Shown piece after piece: positions 23,688 to 33,535 of a stretch of DNA of 64,000 nucleotides. The number at the start of each line of letters is the position of its first letter. Positions within the stretch are counted from its first letter, which is position 1. The position numbers were made by a program, and so were the translations under genes. Origin of the DNA: Demetria terragena DSM 11295 (GTDB lineage: Bacteria; Actinomycetota; Actinomycetes; Actinomycetales; Dermatophilaceae). The notes beneath the pieces were generated by a model, which did no database searches, had not been told where the DNA came from, and saw only the letters and a program-made list of their open reading frames with translations. The DNA lies in the NCBI RefSeq assembly GCF_000376825.1, contig NZ_AQXW01000004.1:1426001-1490000 (forward strand), in the 5' to 3' direction.

Positions 23688-25270
23688 GGCTTCGTTCCTG
23701 TTCGTCTCAGCGAGCCCGCGATGTCATCGGCATACTGCTCAATTGCGGACTCGAGTCGGGGGTCGTGGTTTTTCACCATGCCGCCGACCTCTACCAGGGT
23801 ACGGCCACCCTCCGGGTCAGTTTTCACGCGTACGAACACCCGCCGTCGCCGTAGGACCAGCGACGCGATGAGTCCACCGAGGCCCACCATCGCCGAGACG
23901 AGCGCGGGGATCTTGCCCGGGTCCCGGCGTACGGACAACCCGCCCCATCGGGGGATGCCTTTCTCGAAGGTGATCGAGCCGCGATCCCCCGGCAGGTCGA
24001 CCGTCTGCCCAGGTCGCACCAGCAGGCGCAGCGGCTCACCATTGGCCGCGCGCACTTGCTTCATCGCCTTGGTGTCGAGGGTGTAGACCGACTGCGGCCG
24101 ACCCTGCGGGAAGAGGTCGCCTTCATAGAGCCCCAGGACCAGCGCCGGGTCGTTCAAACCCGGGAAGGTCGAGTACGGACCCTGCTTCTCGTCAAAATCG
24201 AGGGACGGGATGAAGAACCCGAAGAATCCGAGCTGTTCGGGGCTGGCGCCGGCCACCTTGACCGCGCCTGTCGACTTGTAGACATTGTCCTGCGGCAGGA
24301 ACGGCGTGGCCTGCTGGTACATGACCTTGCCGTCCTTGTCGCGCACGGTGATCTTGGGTGCGTAACCGTTGCCCAGCAGGTAGATCGAGCTGCCGTCTTG
24401 CCCGGTCGGGTGGTTCGGGCTGACATTCGACTGCTTCTTGGTGCCCTGCTCGTCTTCGGTGGTGACGTCCGCGTCGAAGCCGCGCGGCTGGCCGTACTGC
24501 GAACTACCGGGTGGGACCCCGTCCTCGAACTCGGCTTTCAGCTTGTTGAGCTTGAGGCTCCATGCCGGAAGCGACGACGAATCAACCCACGGGCCGGGGT
24601 CCAAGGTGTCGTATCGACCTGCGGTGCTCGCGAACGACTCGCCCTCGGTGACGATGACATCGCCGCGCCACCCGAACAGGTGGCCCAACGCGACCGACAC
24701 GATGATGCAGACCAAGCCGACATGGAAGACCAGGTTGCCGATCTCACGACCGAGACCGACCTCGCCCGACAACCATCCCTCGCCTTCACGCAGCCGAAAA
24801 CGCCTCTTGCCCAATACGTTCCGCGCTGCATCGAGGGCTTCCTCCTGAGTCGCCTCGACCTCGGTGGTGGCATATGCCTCTAACCGACTCAATCGCTTGG
24901 GTGCCACGGGGACCTGGGCCCTGGCGGACTTCCACTGCTGACGCATACGCGGCAGGATGCAGCCCAGCAACGAGACGACCAGCAGCAAATAGATCGCCGA
25001 AAACCACGGCGACGCATAGACATCGAAGAAACCAAATTTGTCTAGCCACGGCCCGAGGTCCGGGTGGCGGTCGAGATAGTCCGCCACGCGTGCGGCGTCA
25101 ATGCGTCGCTGCGGCCAAATCGAGCCCGGCAGTGCGGCAACCGCCAACATCAACAGCAGGAACAGCGCCGTACGCATGCTCGTGAGTTGGCGCCAGAACC
25201 ACCGCGCCGTCCCGATGACGCCGAGGCTTGGTGCCAACTCCCGGCGCTTTGCCGACTTCTTATCGCTCAT
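23684..25270 (-). CDS. resB: Cytochrome c biogenesis protein ResB
   Basis: This 528-residue partner of CcsB has an N-terminal cytoplasmic part, three early membrane helices (SMRTALFLLLMLAVAALPGS; AIYLLLVVSLLGCILPR; NLVFHVGLVCIIVSVALGHL), a large extracytoplasmic domain (about 230-440) and a final helix. The motifs PGSIWPQR and GDxxVTEG are typical of actinobacterial ResB. It is predicted to bring heme and apocytochrome together on the outer face. It is coupled to ccdA by a 1-base gap. Confidence 0.93.
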   Translation of the reverse strand: MSDKKSAKRRELAPSLGVIGTARWFWRQLTSMRTALFLLLMLAVAALPGSIWPQRRIDAARVADYLDRHPDLGPWLDKFGFFDVYASPWFSAIYLLLVVSLLGCILPRMRQQWKSARAQVPVAPKRLSRLEAYATTEVEATQEEALDAARNVLGKRRFRLREGEGWLSGEVGLGREIGNLVFHVGLVCIIVSVALGHLFGWRGDVIVTEGESFASTAGRYDTLDPGPWVDSSSLPAWSLKLNKLKAEFEDGVPPGSSQYGQPRGFDADVTTEDEQGTKKQSNVSPNHPTGQDGSSIYLLGNGYAPKITVRDKDGKVMYQQATPFLPQDNVYKSTGAVKVAGASPEQLGFFGFFIPSLDFDEKQGPYSTFPGLNDPALVLGLYEGDLFPQGRPQSVYTLDTKAMKQVRAANGEPLRLLVRPGQTVDLPGDRGSITFEKGIPRWGGLSVRRDPGKIPALVSAMVGLGGLIASLVLRRRRVFVRVKTDPEGGRTLVEVGGMVKNHDPRLESAIEQYADDIAGSLRRTGTKP

Positions 25271-25271
25271 C

Positions 25272-26015
25272 TCAGATCACCGGCTCGAACGTATTGACCA
25301 GTTGCAGTTGCACCCACGAGGTCACCTGCTCCCATACCCCGGTCAGCATCAGCAGACCCAGGACGACCATCAGGCCGCCACCCACCAGTTGAATAGGGCG
25401 ATGCCGATCACGCAGCCAAGAGGATGCGCGCTCAGCCCGCGACCACCCCGCCGCGATCAGGAGGAAGGGCAGGCCCATCCCCAGGCTGTAGAGCGAAGCG
25501 AGCAGGACGCCGCGCTGCATGGCCGAACCATCGTCAGACAGCGACGCAGTCAGAGACACGATGGCGGCCAGCACCGGTGAGGCACACGGGCTCATCCCGA
25601 GCCCGAAGGCGGCACCGAGGAAAGGCGCCCCGGTGAGGCCCGCGGCCGGGCGCCAGCGAACGGGTCGCCCGCGCTGACCGATGACGCCGAGATAGACGAG
25701 TCCGAACACCAGGACGATCGCGCCACCGATGCGCATTAAGAGGGTCTGGTTGCCGCGTAAGAACTCCGCGGCGGTGCTTGCGGCAAGCGCGATACTGACG
25801 AAGACGGCCGAGAAGCCGAGCACGAAGAGGAACGCCCCCGCGACCAGCCGACTGCGCCTGCTCTCGTCCGTCAATCCCGTGACATAGCCCAGAAATCCGG
25901 GGACCAAGGGAAGGACGCAAGGACTGGCAAAGGACACCAGGCCCGCCACGACGGCCAACCCCATCGCGAGCGGAAGACTGCCGGCAGCGATGGTCTGGGC
26001 GGCGTCAGCCGTCAT
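25272..26015 (-). CDS. ccdA: Cytochrome c biogenesis thiol-disulfide transporter CcdA
   Basis: This 247-residue protein has six membrane helices. The redox Cys pair is in FASPCVLPLVPGFLGYVTG and GMSPCASPVLAAI, the two conserved xPC motifs of CcdA. It passes electrons from cytoplasmic thioredoxin to the exported ResA so that apocytochrome CXXCH cysteines are kept reduced. It lies 13 nt after resA and 1 nt before resB. Confidence 0.93.
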   Translation of the reverse strand: MTADAAQTIAAGSLPLAMGLAVVAGLVSFASPCVLPLVPGFLGYVTGLTDESRRSRLVAGAFLFVLGFSAVFVSIALAASTAAEFLRGNQTLLMRIGGAIVLVFGLVYLGVIGQRGRPVRWRPAAGLTGAPFLGAAFGLGMSPCASPVLAAIVSLTASLSDDGSAMQRGVLLASLYSLGMGLPFLLIAAGWSRAERASSWLRDRHRPIQLVGGGLMVVLGLLMLTGVWEQVTSWVQLQLVNTFEPVI

Positions 26016-26028
26016 CGGACTGCGCCCC

Positions 26029-26631
26029 TCACGAGGACGCCGATTCCTTCACCACATCGTCGACCAAGGTTCGCAGCGTTGCCTCACTGGTCTCGCCTGA
26101 GACGCGGGCCGCGATCCGGCCCGAACGGTCGAGCACCAACGTCGTGGGTGTCGTGGCCGCCTTGCCTTGCAAGCCCAGTAGCGTCTTGCCCCCGTCGTCC
26201 CGCAGCGAGGGGTAGGAGACGCCAAACTTGTCGAGCGTCGACTGCGCCGCAGCAACGCTGTCGCGCTGGTCAAGGCCCATGAACTGGACTGGAGCGTCTT
26301 TCTTCTCGTACTGCGACCACACTTTTTGCAGGTGAGGCATTTCGTTCTGGCACGGGCCGCACCAGGCGCCCCAGACATTCAGCACAACCACGGTGCCGCG
26401 TTCGTCGGACACGTTCCATTTCTTGCCCTCAAGGGTCGAACCAGAGACCGTCACCGGTCCCTTGCGCTCGCCTGCGGACAGGGTCTCAATGGAGCCGTCG
26501 CCAGCAATGTAGTTCTTGTTATCGCCTTGGCGGGCCTGGTCGGAGATCGAACCCTCATCGGCGCCGCAGCCGGCCAGGACGAGCGCACCGGCGAGCAGCG
26601 CCGCAGTACGCGGCAGCCACGCAAATTTCAT
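26029..26631 (-). CDS. resA: ResA/TlpA-like thioredoxin lipoprotein
   Basis: This 200-residue protein has a lipoprotein signal with lipobox LAGC at 19-22 and a TlpA-type thioredoxin fold. The active site is WGAWCGPCQNEMPHL (CGPC at 91-94), with LLGLQGKAATTPTTLVLDRSG carrying the cis-Pro. It is expected to be membrane-anchored outside the cell and to reduce apocytochrome c disulfides using electrons from CcdA. It overlaps the upstream phosphatase stop by 4 bases. Confidence 0.92.
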   Translation of the reverse strand: MKFAWLPRTAALLAGALVLAGCGADEGSISDQARQGDNKNYIAGDGSIETLSAGERKGPVTVSGSTLEGKKWNVSDERGTVVVLNVWGAWCGPCQNEMPHLQKVWSQYEKKDAPVQFMGLDQRDSVAAAQSTLDKFGVSYPSLRDDGGKTLLGLQGKAATTPTTLVLDRSGRIAARVSGETSEATLRTLVDDVVKESASS

Positions 26632-27314
26632 GCTCCGGCCACTCCCTCGCCGGTCAGGAGGCGCGCGGCGGGCTCGGCGTACTCGAGGGCGTCCAGGTCG
26701 TCATCGGCAAATACGAACGTGGTCACTGACGCCAATGAGCACTGGCGGCGGCGCGGGTCATGCGCGAGACGGTGCCCCTCGGCAGCTTGGCGGATGGTCC
26801 AGATCGGCAGCTGATGAGACACGATCACTGCTTCGTGGCCATAGGCGGCCGTGCGGGCGTCCCGGATCGCGGCTGCCATGCGCTGCACGATCTCGGCGTA
26901 CGGCTCGCCCCAACTCGGCTGCAACGGGTTGATCAATCGCCGCCAATATCGCGGGTGGGCTAGCTGCTGCGGGCGGGAGCCGATCGTGCTGCCTTCGAAG
27001 GAGTTGCCTGCCTCGATGACGCGCTCATCGAGGTGCGGCGTCAGTTCGAGGTGCGCGGCAAGCGGTGCGATGGTTTCTTGCGCCCGTTCCAGAGGTGAGG
27101 AAACCAGGTGTGTGATGTCGTGGGGCGCGAGGTAGTCGGCGGCAATGCGCGCCATCTCATGACCACGCGGGGAGAGGTGGTAGCCAGGCAACCGCCCGTA
27201 AAGCACTCGGCCGGGGTTGTCGACTTCACCGTGGCGCACAACGTGCACGCTGGTGCGCACGGAACGGGTGACCATGGCAGGAAGTGTCCCATCCGACCCT
27301 GAGAACTGGCTCAT
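26628..27314 (-). CDS. Histidine phosphatase family protein
   Basis: This 228-residue phosphoglycerate-mutase-like protein has the phosphate-pocket [10 protein letters not shown], a second [12 protein letters not shown] and the late IVSHQLPIW His. Functional specificity is unknown; the gene is conserved between hemL and resA in actinobacteria. Start choice: ATG 27314 overlaps the hemL stop as ATGA, and ATG 27275 ([17 protein letters not shown]) is an alternative closer to the conserved fold. The frame beyond 27314 runs inside hemL and is not used. Confidence 0.88.
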   Translation of the reverse strand: MSQFSGSDGTLPAMVTRSVRTSVHVVRHGEVDNPGRVLYGRLPGYHLSPRGHEMARIAADYLAPHDITHLVSSPLERAQETIAPLAAHLELTPHLDERVIEAGNSFEGSTIGSRPQQLAHPRYWRRLINPLQPSWGEPYAEIVQRMAAAIRDARTAAYGHEAVIVSHQLPIWTIRQAAEGHRLAHDPRRRQCSLASVTTFVFADDDLDALEYAEPAARLLTGEGVAGA

Positions 27315-28621
27315 CGCTCGGCTGCTGCGGCCGCCGCGGCTGCTGGGAGCGCGTCGGTGATGCGCTCGATCGCGGCGTCGTCGTGACTCGCACTGACAAA
27401 CCACGCTTCGTAGGCGCTCGGGGGCAAGTGCACACCGTGCTCAAGCATCGCGGTGAAGAATCGCCCAAAGGCGGCGGTGTCTTGGGTGCTGGCGTCGGCA
27501 TAGTTGAGCACTGGCTCATCGCGGAAGAAGACCGAGAACATCGACCCGGCCCACTGCACCACGTGGGGTACGCCCGCCTTCGAAAGCGCGCTTGATGCCG
27601 CCTCCGCGATCGTGTGCGCGACCGAATCGAGCTGGCTGTAGACCGCTGGGGTGCACGCCTGCAGCGTGGCCAGACCGGCCGCCGTGGCGACCGGATTGCC
27701 TGACAGCGTCCCGGCTTGATAGACCGGCCCGTCCGGTGCGAGGTATGCCATGAGGTCGGCCCGCCCGCCGAAGGCAGCAGCCGGGAACCCACCACCCATG
27801 ACCTTGCCAAACGTAATCAGATCTGGCTCGATGCTCGCGGAGTCTTCGGCGCCGTACCAGCCAGAAGCCGAGCAGCGGAAGCCGGTCATAACCTCGTCGC
27901 TGATCAGCAGCGCACCGTGCTTTCGGGTGATCTCGCGCAGTCCCTGCTCGAAACCTGGCTGCGGTGGTACGACGCCCATATTGCCCGGGCATGCCTCGGT
28001 GATGAGGGCGGCGATCTGGTCACCATGCTCAGCGAATGCTGCCTCGACAGCCCCCAGGTCGTTATAGGGCAACACGATGGTCTCCCCCGCCGACGACTCC
28101 GGCACCCCTGCTGAGTCGGGGAGCGCGAAGGTGGCCAGCCCGCTGCCAGCTGCCGCCAGCAAGGCGTCGACGTGGCCGTGATAGCACCCTGCAAACTTCA
28201 CTACCTTGGAGCGTCCGGTGGCACCTCGCGCCAGGCGCAGCGCGCTCATGGTCGCCTCGGTGCCGCTGCTGACCAGACGAACCTGGTCGACGGGGGTACG
28301 CGCCACAATCTCGGTCGCAAGCGCCACTTCGTTCTCGCTCGGCGTTCCAAACGAGAACCCGCGCGCGGCTGACTCCTGCACCGCAGCGAGCACGTCCGGG
28401 TGAGCGTGACCCAGAATCATCGGCCCCCAGGAGCAGATCAGGTCGACATAGTGATTGCCATCGACGTCGGTCAGCCACGGGCCTCGCGCGCTGCGGATGA
28501 AGCGAGGGGTCCCGCCCACTGCACGGAACGCCCGCACAGGTGAGTTCACGCCTCCAGGGGTGACGGTGCGGGCGTGCTCGATCAGTGCGGCGGAACGGGT
28601 CGTGGGGTGCTCGCTCGACAT
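27311..28621 (-). CDS. hemL: Glutamate-1-semialdehyde 2,1-aminomutase
   Basis: This 436-residue PLP-dependent class III aminotransferase-fold enzyme makes 5-aminolevulinate from glutamate-1-semialdehyde, directly downstream of HemA in the C5 pathway. Visible motifs are [23 protein letters not shown]-like [43 protein letters not shown] and the PLP Lys in [19 protein letters not shown]. It ends in an Ala-rich tail. It heads the operon running through resA-ccdA-resB-ccsB, linking heme supply with cytochrome c maturation. Confidence 0.96.
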   Translation of the reverse strand: MSSEHPTTRSAALIEHARTVTPGGVNSPVRAFRAVGGTPRFIRSARGPWLTDVDGNHYVDLICSWGPMILGHAHPDVLAAVQESAARGFSFGTPSENEVALATEIVARTPVDQVRLVSSGTEATMSALRLARGATGRSKVVKFAGCYHGHVDALLAAAGSGLATFALPDSAGVPESSAGETIVLPYNDLGAVEAAFAEHGDQIAALITEACPGNMGVVPPQPGFEQGLREITRKHGALLISDEVMTGFRCSASGWYGAEDSASIEPDLITFGKVMGGGFPAAAFGGRADLMAYLAPDGPVYQAGTLSGNPVATAAGLATLQACTPAVYSQLDSVAHTIAEAASSALSKAGVPHVVQWAGSMFSVFFRDEPVLNYADASTQDTAAFGRFFTAMLEHGVHLPPSAYEAWFVSASHDDAAIERITDALPAAAAAAAAER

Positions 28622-28669
28622 GGACCCAGTGTCTCAGCGGGCGTGGTCACACCGGCAGGCCGGTCACCG

Positions 28670-29164
28670 TCAGAAGCCTTCGCCCGCGCGAGGCGCTTCC
28701 GCCGCATCGCCGAGTTGCTCGGAGATCCTGGCCGAAAATGATCCCAGCTCGGCGAACTCCGCCGGCGCCAGGATGTCGACGAGGTATCGACGGACTCCCT
28801 GAACGTGAACGGTGGACGCACCGTCAAGAAGTTCGGCACCGGCGGTGGTCAGGGTCAACTCGACGCCACGTCGATCGTCCGTGGCCGAGCGGCGCGTGAC
28901 CAGGTCGCGCTGCTCAAGGCGCTTGGCCGTATGCGTAAGTCGACTCCGGGACTGCACCACGATCTCAGCCAGGGCACTCATGCGCAGGCGCTGTCGATCG
29001 GCCTCGCTCACCATGGATAGCACTTCGTATTCGGCCAGGGAGATCCCGAAGGCGGCCTGTAGATCACGATCCAATGCGACCCACAATTGCCGCGAGGCGC
29101 GCAGATACGCGCGCCATGCCGCTTGCTCGCGCGCATCTAGCCACGCGGGCTGCCCTGAGTCCAT
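28670..29164 (-). CDS. MarR family transcriptional regulator
   Basis: This 164-residue protein starts at MDSGQPAWLDAREQAAWRAY. The winged-helix core AFGISLAEYEVLSMVSEA, RLRMSALAEIVVQSRSRLTHTAKRLEQRDLVTR and the wing SATDDRRGVELTLTTAGAEL are standard MarR; the RRGV wing Arg residues are intact. It is transcribed towards hemL, 48 bp away. Targets are unknown. TACGAT ends 6 nt before this ATG, so it is likely leaderless, which disfavours the longer start at 29188. Confidence 0.9.
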   Translation of the reverse strand: MDSGQPAWLDAREQAAWRAYLRASRQLWVALDRDLQAAFGISLAEYEVLSMVSEADRQRLRMSALAEIVVQSRSRLTHTAKRLEQRDLVTRRSATDDRRGVELTLTTAGAELLDGASTVHVQGVRRYLVDILAPAEFAELGSFSARISEQLGDAAEAPRAGEGF

Positions 29165-29170
29165 TAGGTC

Positions 29171-29176
29171 ATCGTA
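29171..29176 (-). promoter_or_regulatory. -10 hexamer TACGAT of marR-family gene, leaderless
   Basis: On the minus strand TACGAT ends 6 nt before the ATG at 29164. Confidence 0.45.
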
Positions 29177-29205
29177 CGAGCCGCACACGCGACGTACGCC
29201 ATCAA

Positions 29206-29257
29206 GGCGCGGTCAATGCAGCGTTGGCGCGTCAGGGCCCGTAGTCGGGCGCCGCCG
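29206..29257. repeat. Direct repeat, left copy (52 bp) flanking hicAB
   Basis: It is identical to 29951-30002 except for one base (G at 29218, C in the other copy). It includes a duplicate of the last seven codons and stop of the VanY-type gene (AAPDYGP, TGA on the minus strand). With the right copy it encloses the HicAB pair. Confidence 0.9.
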
Positions 29258-29276
29258 ACGTAATCGTGGAACGCAT

Positions 29277-29651
29277 CTAGTCGCCCCTCACCAACTGGTG
29301 AGCGCGTTGGTATGACACGCCCAGCGCCTTACCGACGTCACGCACCGGCAGGCCACGCTCCGCAAGTTTGCGCGCCGCCACACGCCTTAGATCGGCGGCT
29401 TCAGCACGAGCGTCAGCCTCAACCCGATGCAGTTGTTCAACCTTCGCCAGGTCGGCGGCAACGTCCTGCGGGAGTTCGACAGCGACATCGACCTGCACAT
29501 CCTCGACCGGAACGTCGAGAAGCGACGCCACCAGATCCGCAGCCATGTCGTCCACTTCGCGCAGATTTCGCGCCTGAGTAGGGCCGACGCCATCCACTTC
29601 GACAGCCCAATACTTCCCGACCTGCCGGGCCGTGCCCGTGTAGGTGCTCAT
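29277..29651 (-). CDS. hicB: HicB-like antitoxin with C-terminal HTH
   Basis: This 124-residue protein starts at MSTYTGTARQVGKYWAVEVDG. Residues 1-50 resemble the HicB partial RNase-H fold (YWAVEVDGVGPTQARNLREVDDMAADLVASL). The C-terminus RKLAERGLPVRDVGKALGVSYQRAHQLVRGD is a helix-turn-helix that should bind the promoter. The middle is a long charged helix rich in A/E/R. It overlaps the toxin gene by 4 bases and is translated after it, the usual hicAB order. Confidence 0.85.
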   Translation of the reverse strand: MSTYTGTARQVGKYWAVEVDGVGPTQARNLREVDDMAADLVASLLDVPVEDVQVDVAVELPQDVAADLAKVEQLHRVEADARAEAADLRRVAARKLAERGLPVRDVGKALGVSYQRAHQLVRGD

Positions 29652-29866
29652 CGCTTCCACCAGTCCTTTCCCAGCGTCTCCCCCGCTTGCTTGCGGATGC
29701 TCTCTGCGGTGATCTCGTTGATCTCGTTGTGTCGGGGAATCGCAACGCTCTGGCCACCCAGTGCGTAGATCGTGTGCCTGCCGCCCTCGCGTAGGAGCGC
29801 CCACTCCACGCCCTGGCGCTTAGCTGCCTTGGCGATCTGCTTGGTCAGATCCGCCCGCTTGGTCAC
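29648..29866 (-). CDS. hicA: HicA-type mRNA interferase toxin
   Basis: This 72-residue protein has a dsRBD-like fold: LTKQIAKAAKRQGVEWALLREGGRHTIYALGG with the catalytic His in the GGRHTIY turn, then SVAIPRHNEINEITAESIRKQAG, the typical HicA ending. It is expected to cleave mRNA when not bound by HicB. The start is GTG 29866, with TAGACT ending 6 nt before it, so the transcript is likely leaderless. Confidence 0.88.
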   Translation of the reverse strand: MTKRADLTKQIAKAAKRQGVEWALLREGGRHTIYALGGQSVAIPRHNEINEITAESIRKQAGETLGKDWWKR

Positions 29867-29872
29867 GAACCT

Positions 29873-29917
29873 AGTCTATCCCAACATAGACATTCAAGTC
29901 CAGTGAAGGGTAGACAT
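29873..29917 (-). promoter_or_regulatory. hicAB promoter with repeated ATGTCTA operator half-sites
   Basis: On the minus strand the -10 hexamer TAGACT (29878-29873) lies inside an inverted repeat GTCTAT-N6-ATAGAC (29874-29891). A third ATGTCTA half-site is at 29917-29911. This layout suits cooperative binding by the HTH of HicB and autorepression. Confidence 0.55.
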
Positions 29918-29950
29918 AATAAAGCCATACCCGGCTCCGCGCGCTAAAGC

Positions 29951-30002
29951 GGCGCGGTCAATCCAGCGTTGGCGCGTCAGGGCCCGTAGTCGGGCGCCGC
30001 CG
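29951..30002. repeat. Direct repeat, right copy (52 bp), overlaps 3' end of VanY gene
   Basis: This is the second copy of the repeat at 29206-29257. It covers the last codons and stop of the carboxypeptidase gene plus 26 bp beyond it. The two copies are 745 bp apart and enclose hicA-hicB. Confidence 0.9.
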
Positions 30003-30924
30003 GAAGCCCCCAGGCTTCCTCAAGCGACGTCGCTTTGGACTCCTTGAGGTAGCGGGCCATCCATGTCCCGACATAGCGCAGGTGCCATGGTTCGGGGTCA
30101 TAGCCGGTGTGACCGCCGTTGCCCTTGGTGTAGCGGATCACAAACCCGTGATCGGCCGCGTGCTGCGCGATGAAGGTGCCTTCGGGGGTGTCTTCGAAGC
30201 ACTCGTCAAGGGTGCATTCATCGTCGGAGGCCCTGGCATCGATCGCCAGCCCAGTCTGGTGCTCGGAATGACCCGGCCGAGCAGAGTAGCGGTCTGCCGC
30301 GTCCCTGCCTTCGCGCTCGACGTAGCCGTCATAAAGGGTCTTCTGTCGCGCGTACGTGCGGTAGGCGCTCACCGCCTGGAAGGACACTTTCTGTGCCAGT
30401 GCCGCCTCCTGAAAGACCAGGAAACTCACTGCGGCCGCAGGGTGAAACTGCAGCCCTGCAACGGTTTCCAATCCCTCGGGCACTTCATCGGCCCCCATGG
30501 GAAGTCGCTTGTTGACCACTCGCCAGATGCTGCTAGCCAACCTCGACTCTTGGGTCGAGACCGTGATCGTTTCTTCGAATCCCACGGTCGGGTTTTTGCC
30601 CGCGGTCAGGACAGTGATCGTGAGCGTGGTCTCGGCGTTCGCCGCGACCTTCACCGGCACCAGTGCCTTTCCGGTGGCGGACAATGTGGCCTTGCCCAAG
30701 GCCTTGCCTGCGGGCCCACGCACGACGGCGGTGCTGAGACTGCCCGGCTTCGCGGCATCGACAGCCACCAGGACACGATCGGTCGTCATCGGCTCTGCCA
30801 TGACGTCGACATCCGCGCTCGACGCCGCGCTCACGGGCGACGCCGAACTGCCAAGAGCGATGCCCAGCGCGGCGGAGGAGCCGATGGCGGCCCGCAGTAG
30901 GTGCCGTCGAGAAAGAGTCAGCAT
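29977..30924 (-). CDS. VanY-family D-Ala-D-Ala carboxypeptidase, Tat-exported
   Basis: This 315-residue protein starts at [26 protein letters not shown] followed by a hydrophobic stretch and SPVSAASS is a twin-arginine signal peptide. A ~90-residue Ala/Val/Thr-rich beta region precedes the C-terminal M15B domain with [20 protein letters not shown], the zinc site [15 protein letters not shown] (SxHxxGxAxD) and EPWHLRYVG. It should trim D-Ala from peptidoglycan stem peptides outside the cell. Its start overlaps the end of hemB by 7 bases, so it rides on the hem operon. Its last codons are duplicated at 29240. Confidence 0.9.
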   Translation of the reverse strand: MLTLSRRHLLRAAIGSSAALGIALGSSASPVSAASSADVDVMAEPMTTDRVLVAVDAAKPGSLSTAVVRGPAGKALGKATLSATGKALVPVKVAANAETTLTITVLTAGKNPTVGFEETITVSTQESRLASSIWRVVNKRLPMGADEVPEGLETVAGLQFHPAAAVSFLVFQEAALAQKVSFQAVSAYRTYARQKTLYDGYVEREGRDAADRYSARPGHSEHQTGLAIDARASDDECTLDECFEDTPEGTFIAQHAADHGFVIRYTKGNGGHTGYDPEPWHLRYVGTWMARYLKESKATSLEEAWGLPAAPDYGP

Positions 30925-31910
30925 GGGACTCGATCGCGAGCGATCCACCGGGCGACCTCGGTTGCGTAGTAGGTGAGAATGATCTGAGCTCCAGCCCGTC
31001 GAATCGACGTCAGGGACTCCATCACCATACGGTCTCGATCAATCCAGTTGTGGCCAGCGGCCGCCTCAATCATGGCCATTTCGCCGCTCACCTGGTATGC
31101 CGCGACGGGCACATCAGACTCGGCGGCGACCGCAGCCAGCACATCGAGATAGGGCAGTGCGGGTTTGACCATGACGATGTCGGCGCCTTCGGCCAGATCG
31201 AGCGCCAACTCCCGCATGGCTTCAACGCCATTGCCCGGATCCTGCTGATAGGTCGCCCGGTCGCCGCGCAGCGTCGACTCGACGGCCTCCCGAAATGGTC
31301 CGAACGCCGCGCTCGCGTATTTGGCCGTGTAGGCCAGGATCACGACATCGGTAAAACCGGCCTCATCCAAGGCAGTACGGCACGCCGCGACTTGGCCATC
31401 CATCATCCCTGAGGGCCCCACGACGTGAGCGCCCGCGCGGGCCTGGGCGACAGCCATGTCGGCATAGCGCACCAGCGTGGCGTCGTTATCGACCTTTCCC
31501 TCGGCGTCTAAGACGCCGCAATGTCCGTGCGACGTGAACTCGTCCAGGCACAAATCGGCCATGAGCACGGTGTCGTCGCCGAATTCATCCCGTAGGCGCC
31601 GAAGCGCAACATTGAGAATCCCGTCGGGATCGGTCCCGCCGGAGCCCACTTCATCGCGCTCGCTTGGAATCCCGAACAGCATCAACCCGCCGACACCGAG
31701 CTCGACCGCTTCCCGCGCCGCGACCACCAGGCTCTCCAGTGTGTGCTGGACGACGCCGGGCATCGAACTGATCGGGGTCGGCTCGGTCGCGTCTTCCTTG
31801 ACGAACATCGGCAGCACGAGTTCGGCTGCGTGCAGCCGGGTTTCGCGCACCAGCCGGCGTACTGCCGGCGTCTGCCGCAGGCGACGCGGACGTGGCAAGG
31901 ACGATGTCAC
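30918..31910 (-). CDS. hemB: Delta-aminolevulinic acid dehydratase (porphobilinogen synthase)
   Basis: This 330-residue enzyme condenses two ALA to porphobilinogen. The N-terminal [30 protein letters not shown], the cofactor segment [20 protein letters not shown] (Cys/His metal ligands partly replaced, as in Mg-type enzymes), and the two Schiff-base lysines in [15 protein letters not shown]-like [15 protein letters not shown] and [10 protein letters not shown] are visible. It overlaps the hemD/cobA stop by 4 bases. Confidence 0.96.
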   Translation of the reverse strand: MTSSLPRPRRLRQTPAVRRLVRETRLHAAELVLPMFVKEDATEPTPISSMPGVVQHTLESLVVAAREAVELGVGGLMLFGIPSERDEVGSGGTDPDGILNVALRRLRDEFGDDTVLMADLCLDEFTSHGHCGVLDAEGKVDNDATLVRYADMAVAQARAGAHVVGPSGMMDGQVAACRTALDEAGFTDVVILAYTAKYASAAFGPFREAVESTLRGDRATYQQDPGNGVEAMRELALDLAEGADIVMVKPALPYLDVLAAVAAESDVPVAAYQVSGEMAMIEAAAGHNWIDRDRMVMESLTSIRRAGAQIILTYYATEVARWIARDRVPC

Positions 31911-33535
31911 GCCTTGGCCTTGCTGCGCCGCGACCCCGATTTCTTCTTTTCGCTCGGGCGGCGTACGGCTTCACCTGCTTCTGCAGCCTCCAGTTGAAGG
32001 CTGTGACCGAAGTCGGCAAGGGCATCGACCAACACGTCAGCCGAGGGCTCCGAGGCGAGAACGTCGACGCGCAGTCCGTGCTCCTCCGCGGTCTTGGCGG
32101 TCGCCGGGCCAATGCACGCCACAATCGTGGCGGGGTGGGGCTTCCCCGCGATTCCCACCAGGTTGCGCACCGTCGAGGACGAGGTGAAGCACACCGCGTC
32201 GAACTTGCCGGTCTTGATGGCCTCGCGCACCTCGGGGGCCGGCGGCGCGGCGCGAACCGTGCGGTAGGCCGTGACGTCGTCAACCTCCCAGCCGATCTCC
32301 TGCAGACCAGCGACCAACGTGTCGGTCGCGATGTCGGCACGAGGCAAAAAGACCCGATTGATCGGGTCAAGCACCTGGTCGTAGTCCGGCCAGTCCTCCA
32401 GCAGTCCCTGCGCCGACTGCTCTCCACTCGGGATCAGGTCGGGCTCCAGGCCCCATTCGCGCAGGGCTTCAGCGGTGACGCCGCCCACGGCGGCAATCTT
32501 GAGGCCAGCGAAAGCGCGGACGTCCAGGCCGAACTCGACGAACTTCTCGCGCACCGCGCGGACAGCGTTGACCGACGTGAAGCCGATCCACTCATACCGT
32601 CCGGTGACCAGGCCTTTCACGGCCCGCTCCATCTGCTGCGGGGTACGCGGCGGCTCCACGCTGATCGTCGGCACGACCGAACTCTCCGCACCGAACCGGC
32701 TCAGCCGCGTCGTCATCGACCCGGACTGCTCCTTGGTGCGCGGTACCAGAACGTTCCACCCAAACAATGGCTTGGTCTCCCACCACGACAGCTGCTCGCG
32801 CAGGTCGACGGTCAGACCCACGACAGCGAGCGACGCCTCGGCGATCTCCGCATTGGCGAGCGACTCCGCGACCTCGGCGAGGGTGCCTGTGTGGGTGGCC
32901 TGGCGGATGGTGGTTCCGCCAGTGGTCAGCGCAACCGGAGTCTGCGCATCCCGTCCCGCCGTGAGCAGTTTGCCCAAGGCGCTCGAGAGCACATCAGGAC
33001 CGCCCAGGAGCACCACCGTGGTGTTCCGATCGATGGAAGCGCTCCAGTCGACACCAGTCGCGCGCGCCGGTATGACGTGCAGCGCCTTGGACGAACTCGC
33101 TGTGAGCGGCACTCCGGCATAAGCCGGAACGGCTTGGACGGCGCTGACGCCAGGAACGATCTCGAAGGCGATACCGGCCTTACGGCAGGCCGCTGCTTCC
33201 TCGGCGAGACCGTTGAAGGTCGAGGGGTCGCCGTCCATGAGGCGCACGACGACGTGGCCTTCGCCAGCGTTCTTGGCGGCGCGTACGACCACCTTGGCGC
33301 GGGAGGCCGAGGTGAGACGTTGACCGGCTTCGCCGTGTCCGCCTTCGACGATCTCAACGTCTTCGCTCGCGTGGGCGCGTGCAAACGTCTCGTCCGCGAT
33401 CTGGTCGACGACGATGACGTCAGCGTCGCGCAACTGTTCGTGAGCCCGCACGGTCATCAACCCGGGGTCACCCGGGCCTGCTCCCACGAAAACGACGATT
33501 GCTGGGGCCTTGGTCTTCTTACTGGTGGTGCTCAC
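31907..33535 (-). CDS. Fused uroporphyrinogen-III C-methyltransferase / uroporphyrinogen-III synthase
   Basis: This 542-residue bifunctional protein combines two enzymes. Residues ~10-255 form the CobA/SUMT methyltransferase ([56 protein letters not shown]). Residues ~275-515 form HemD ([47 protein letters not shown]). This fusion is standard in actinobacteria and puts the branch point of heme and siroheme/cobalamin in one polypeptide. The tail is basic ([18 protein letters not shown]). It overlaps both hemC and hemB by 4 bases. Confidence 0.95.
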   Translation of the reverse strand: MSTTSKKTKAPAIVVFVGAGPGDPGLMTVRAHEQLRDADVIVVDQIADETFARAHASEDVEIVEGGHGEAGQRLTSASRAKVVVRAAKNAGEGHVVVRLMDGDPSTFNGLAEEAAACRKAGIAFEIVPGVSAVQAVPAYAGVPLTASSSKALHVIPARATGVDWSASIDRNTTVVLLGGPDVLSSALGKLLTAGRDAQTPVALTTGGTTIRQATHTGTLAEVAESLANAEIAEASLAVVGLTVDLREQLSWWETKPLFGWNVLVPRTKEQSGSMTTRLSRFGAESSVVPTISVEPPRTPQQMERAVKGLVTGRYEWIGFTSVNAVRAVREKFVEFGLDVRAFAGLKIAAVGGVTAEALREWGLEPDLIPSGEQSAQGLLEDWPDYDQVLDPINRVFLPRADIATDTLVAGLQEIGWEVDDVTAYRTVRAAPPAPEVREAIKTGKFDAVCFTSSSTVRNLVGIAGKPHPATIVACIGPATAKTAEEHGLRVDVLASEPSADVLVDALADFGHSLQLEAAEAGEAVRRPSEKKKSGSRRSKAKA

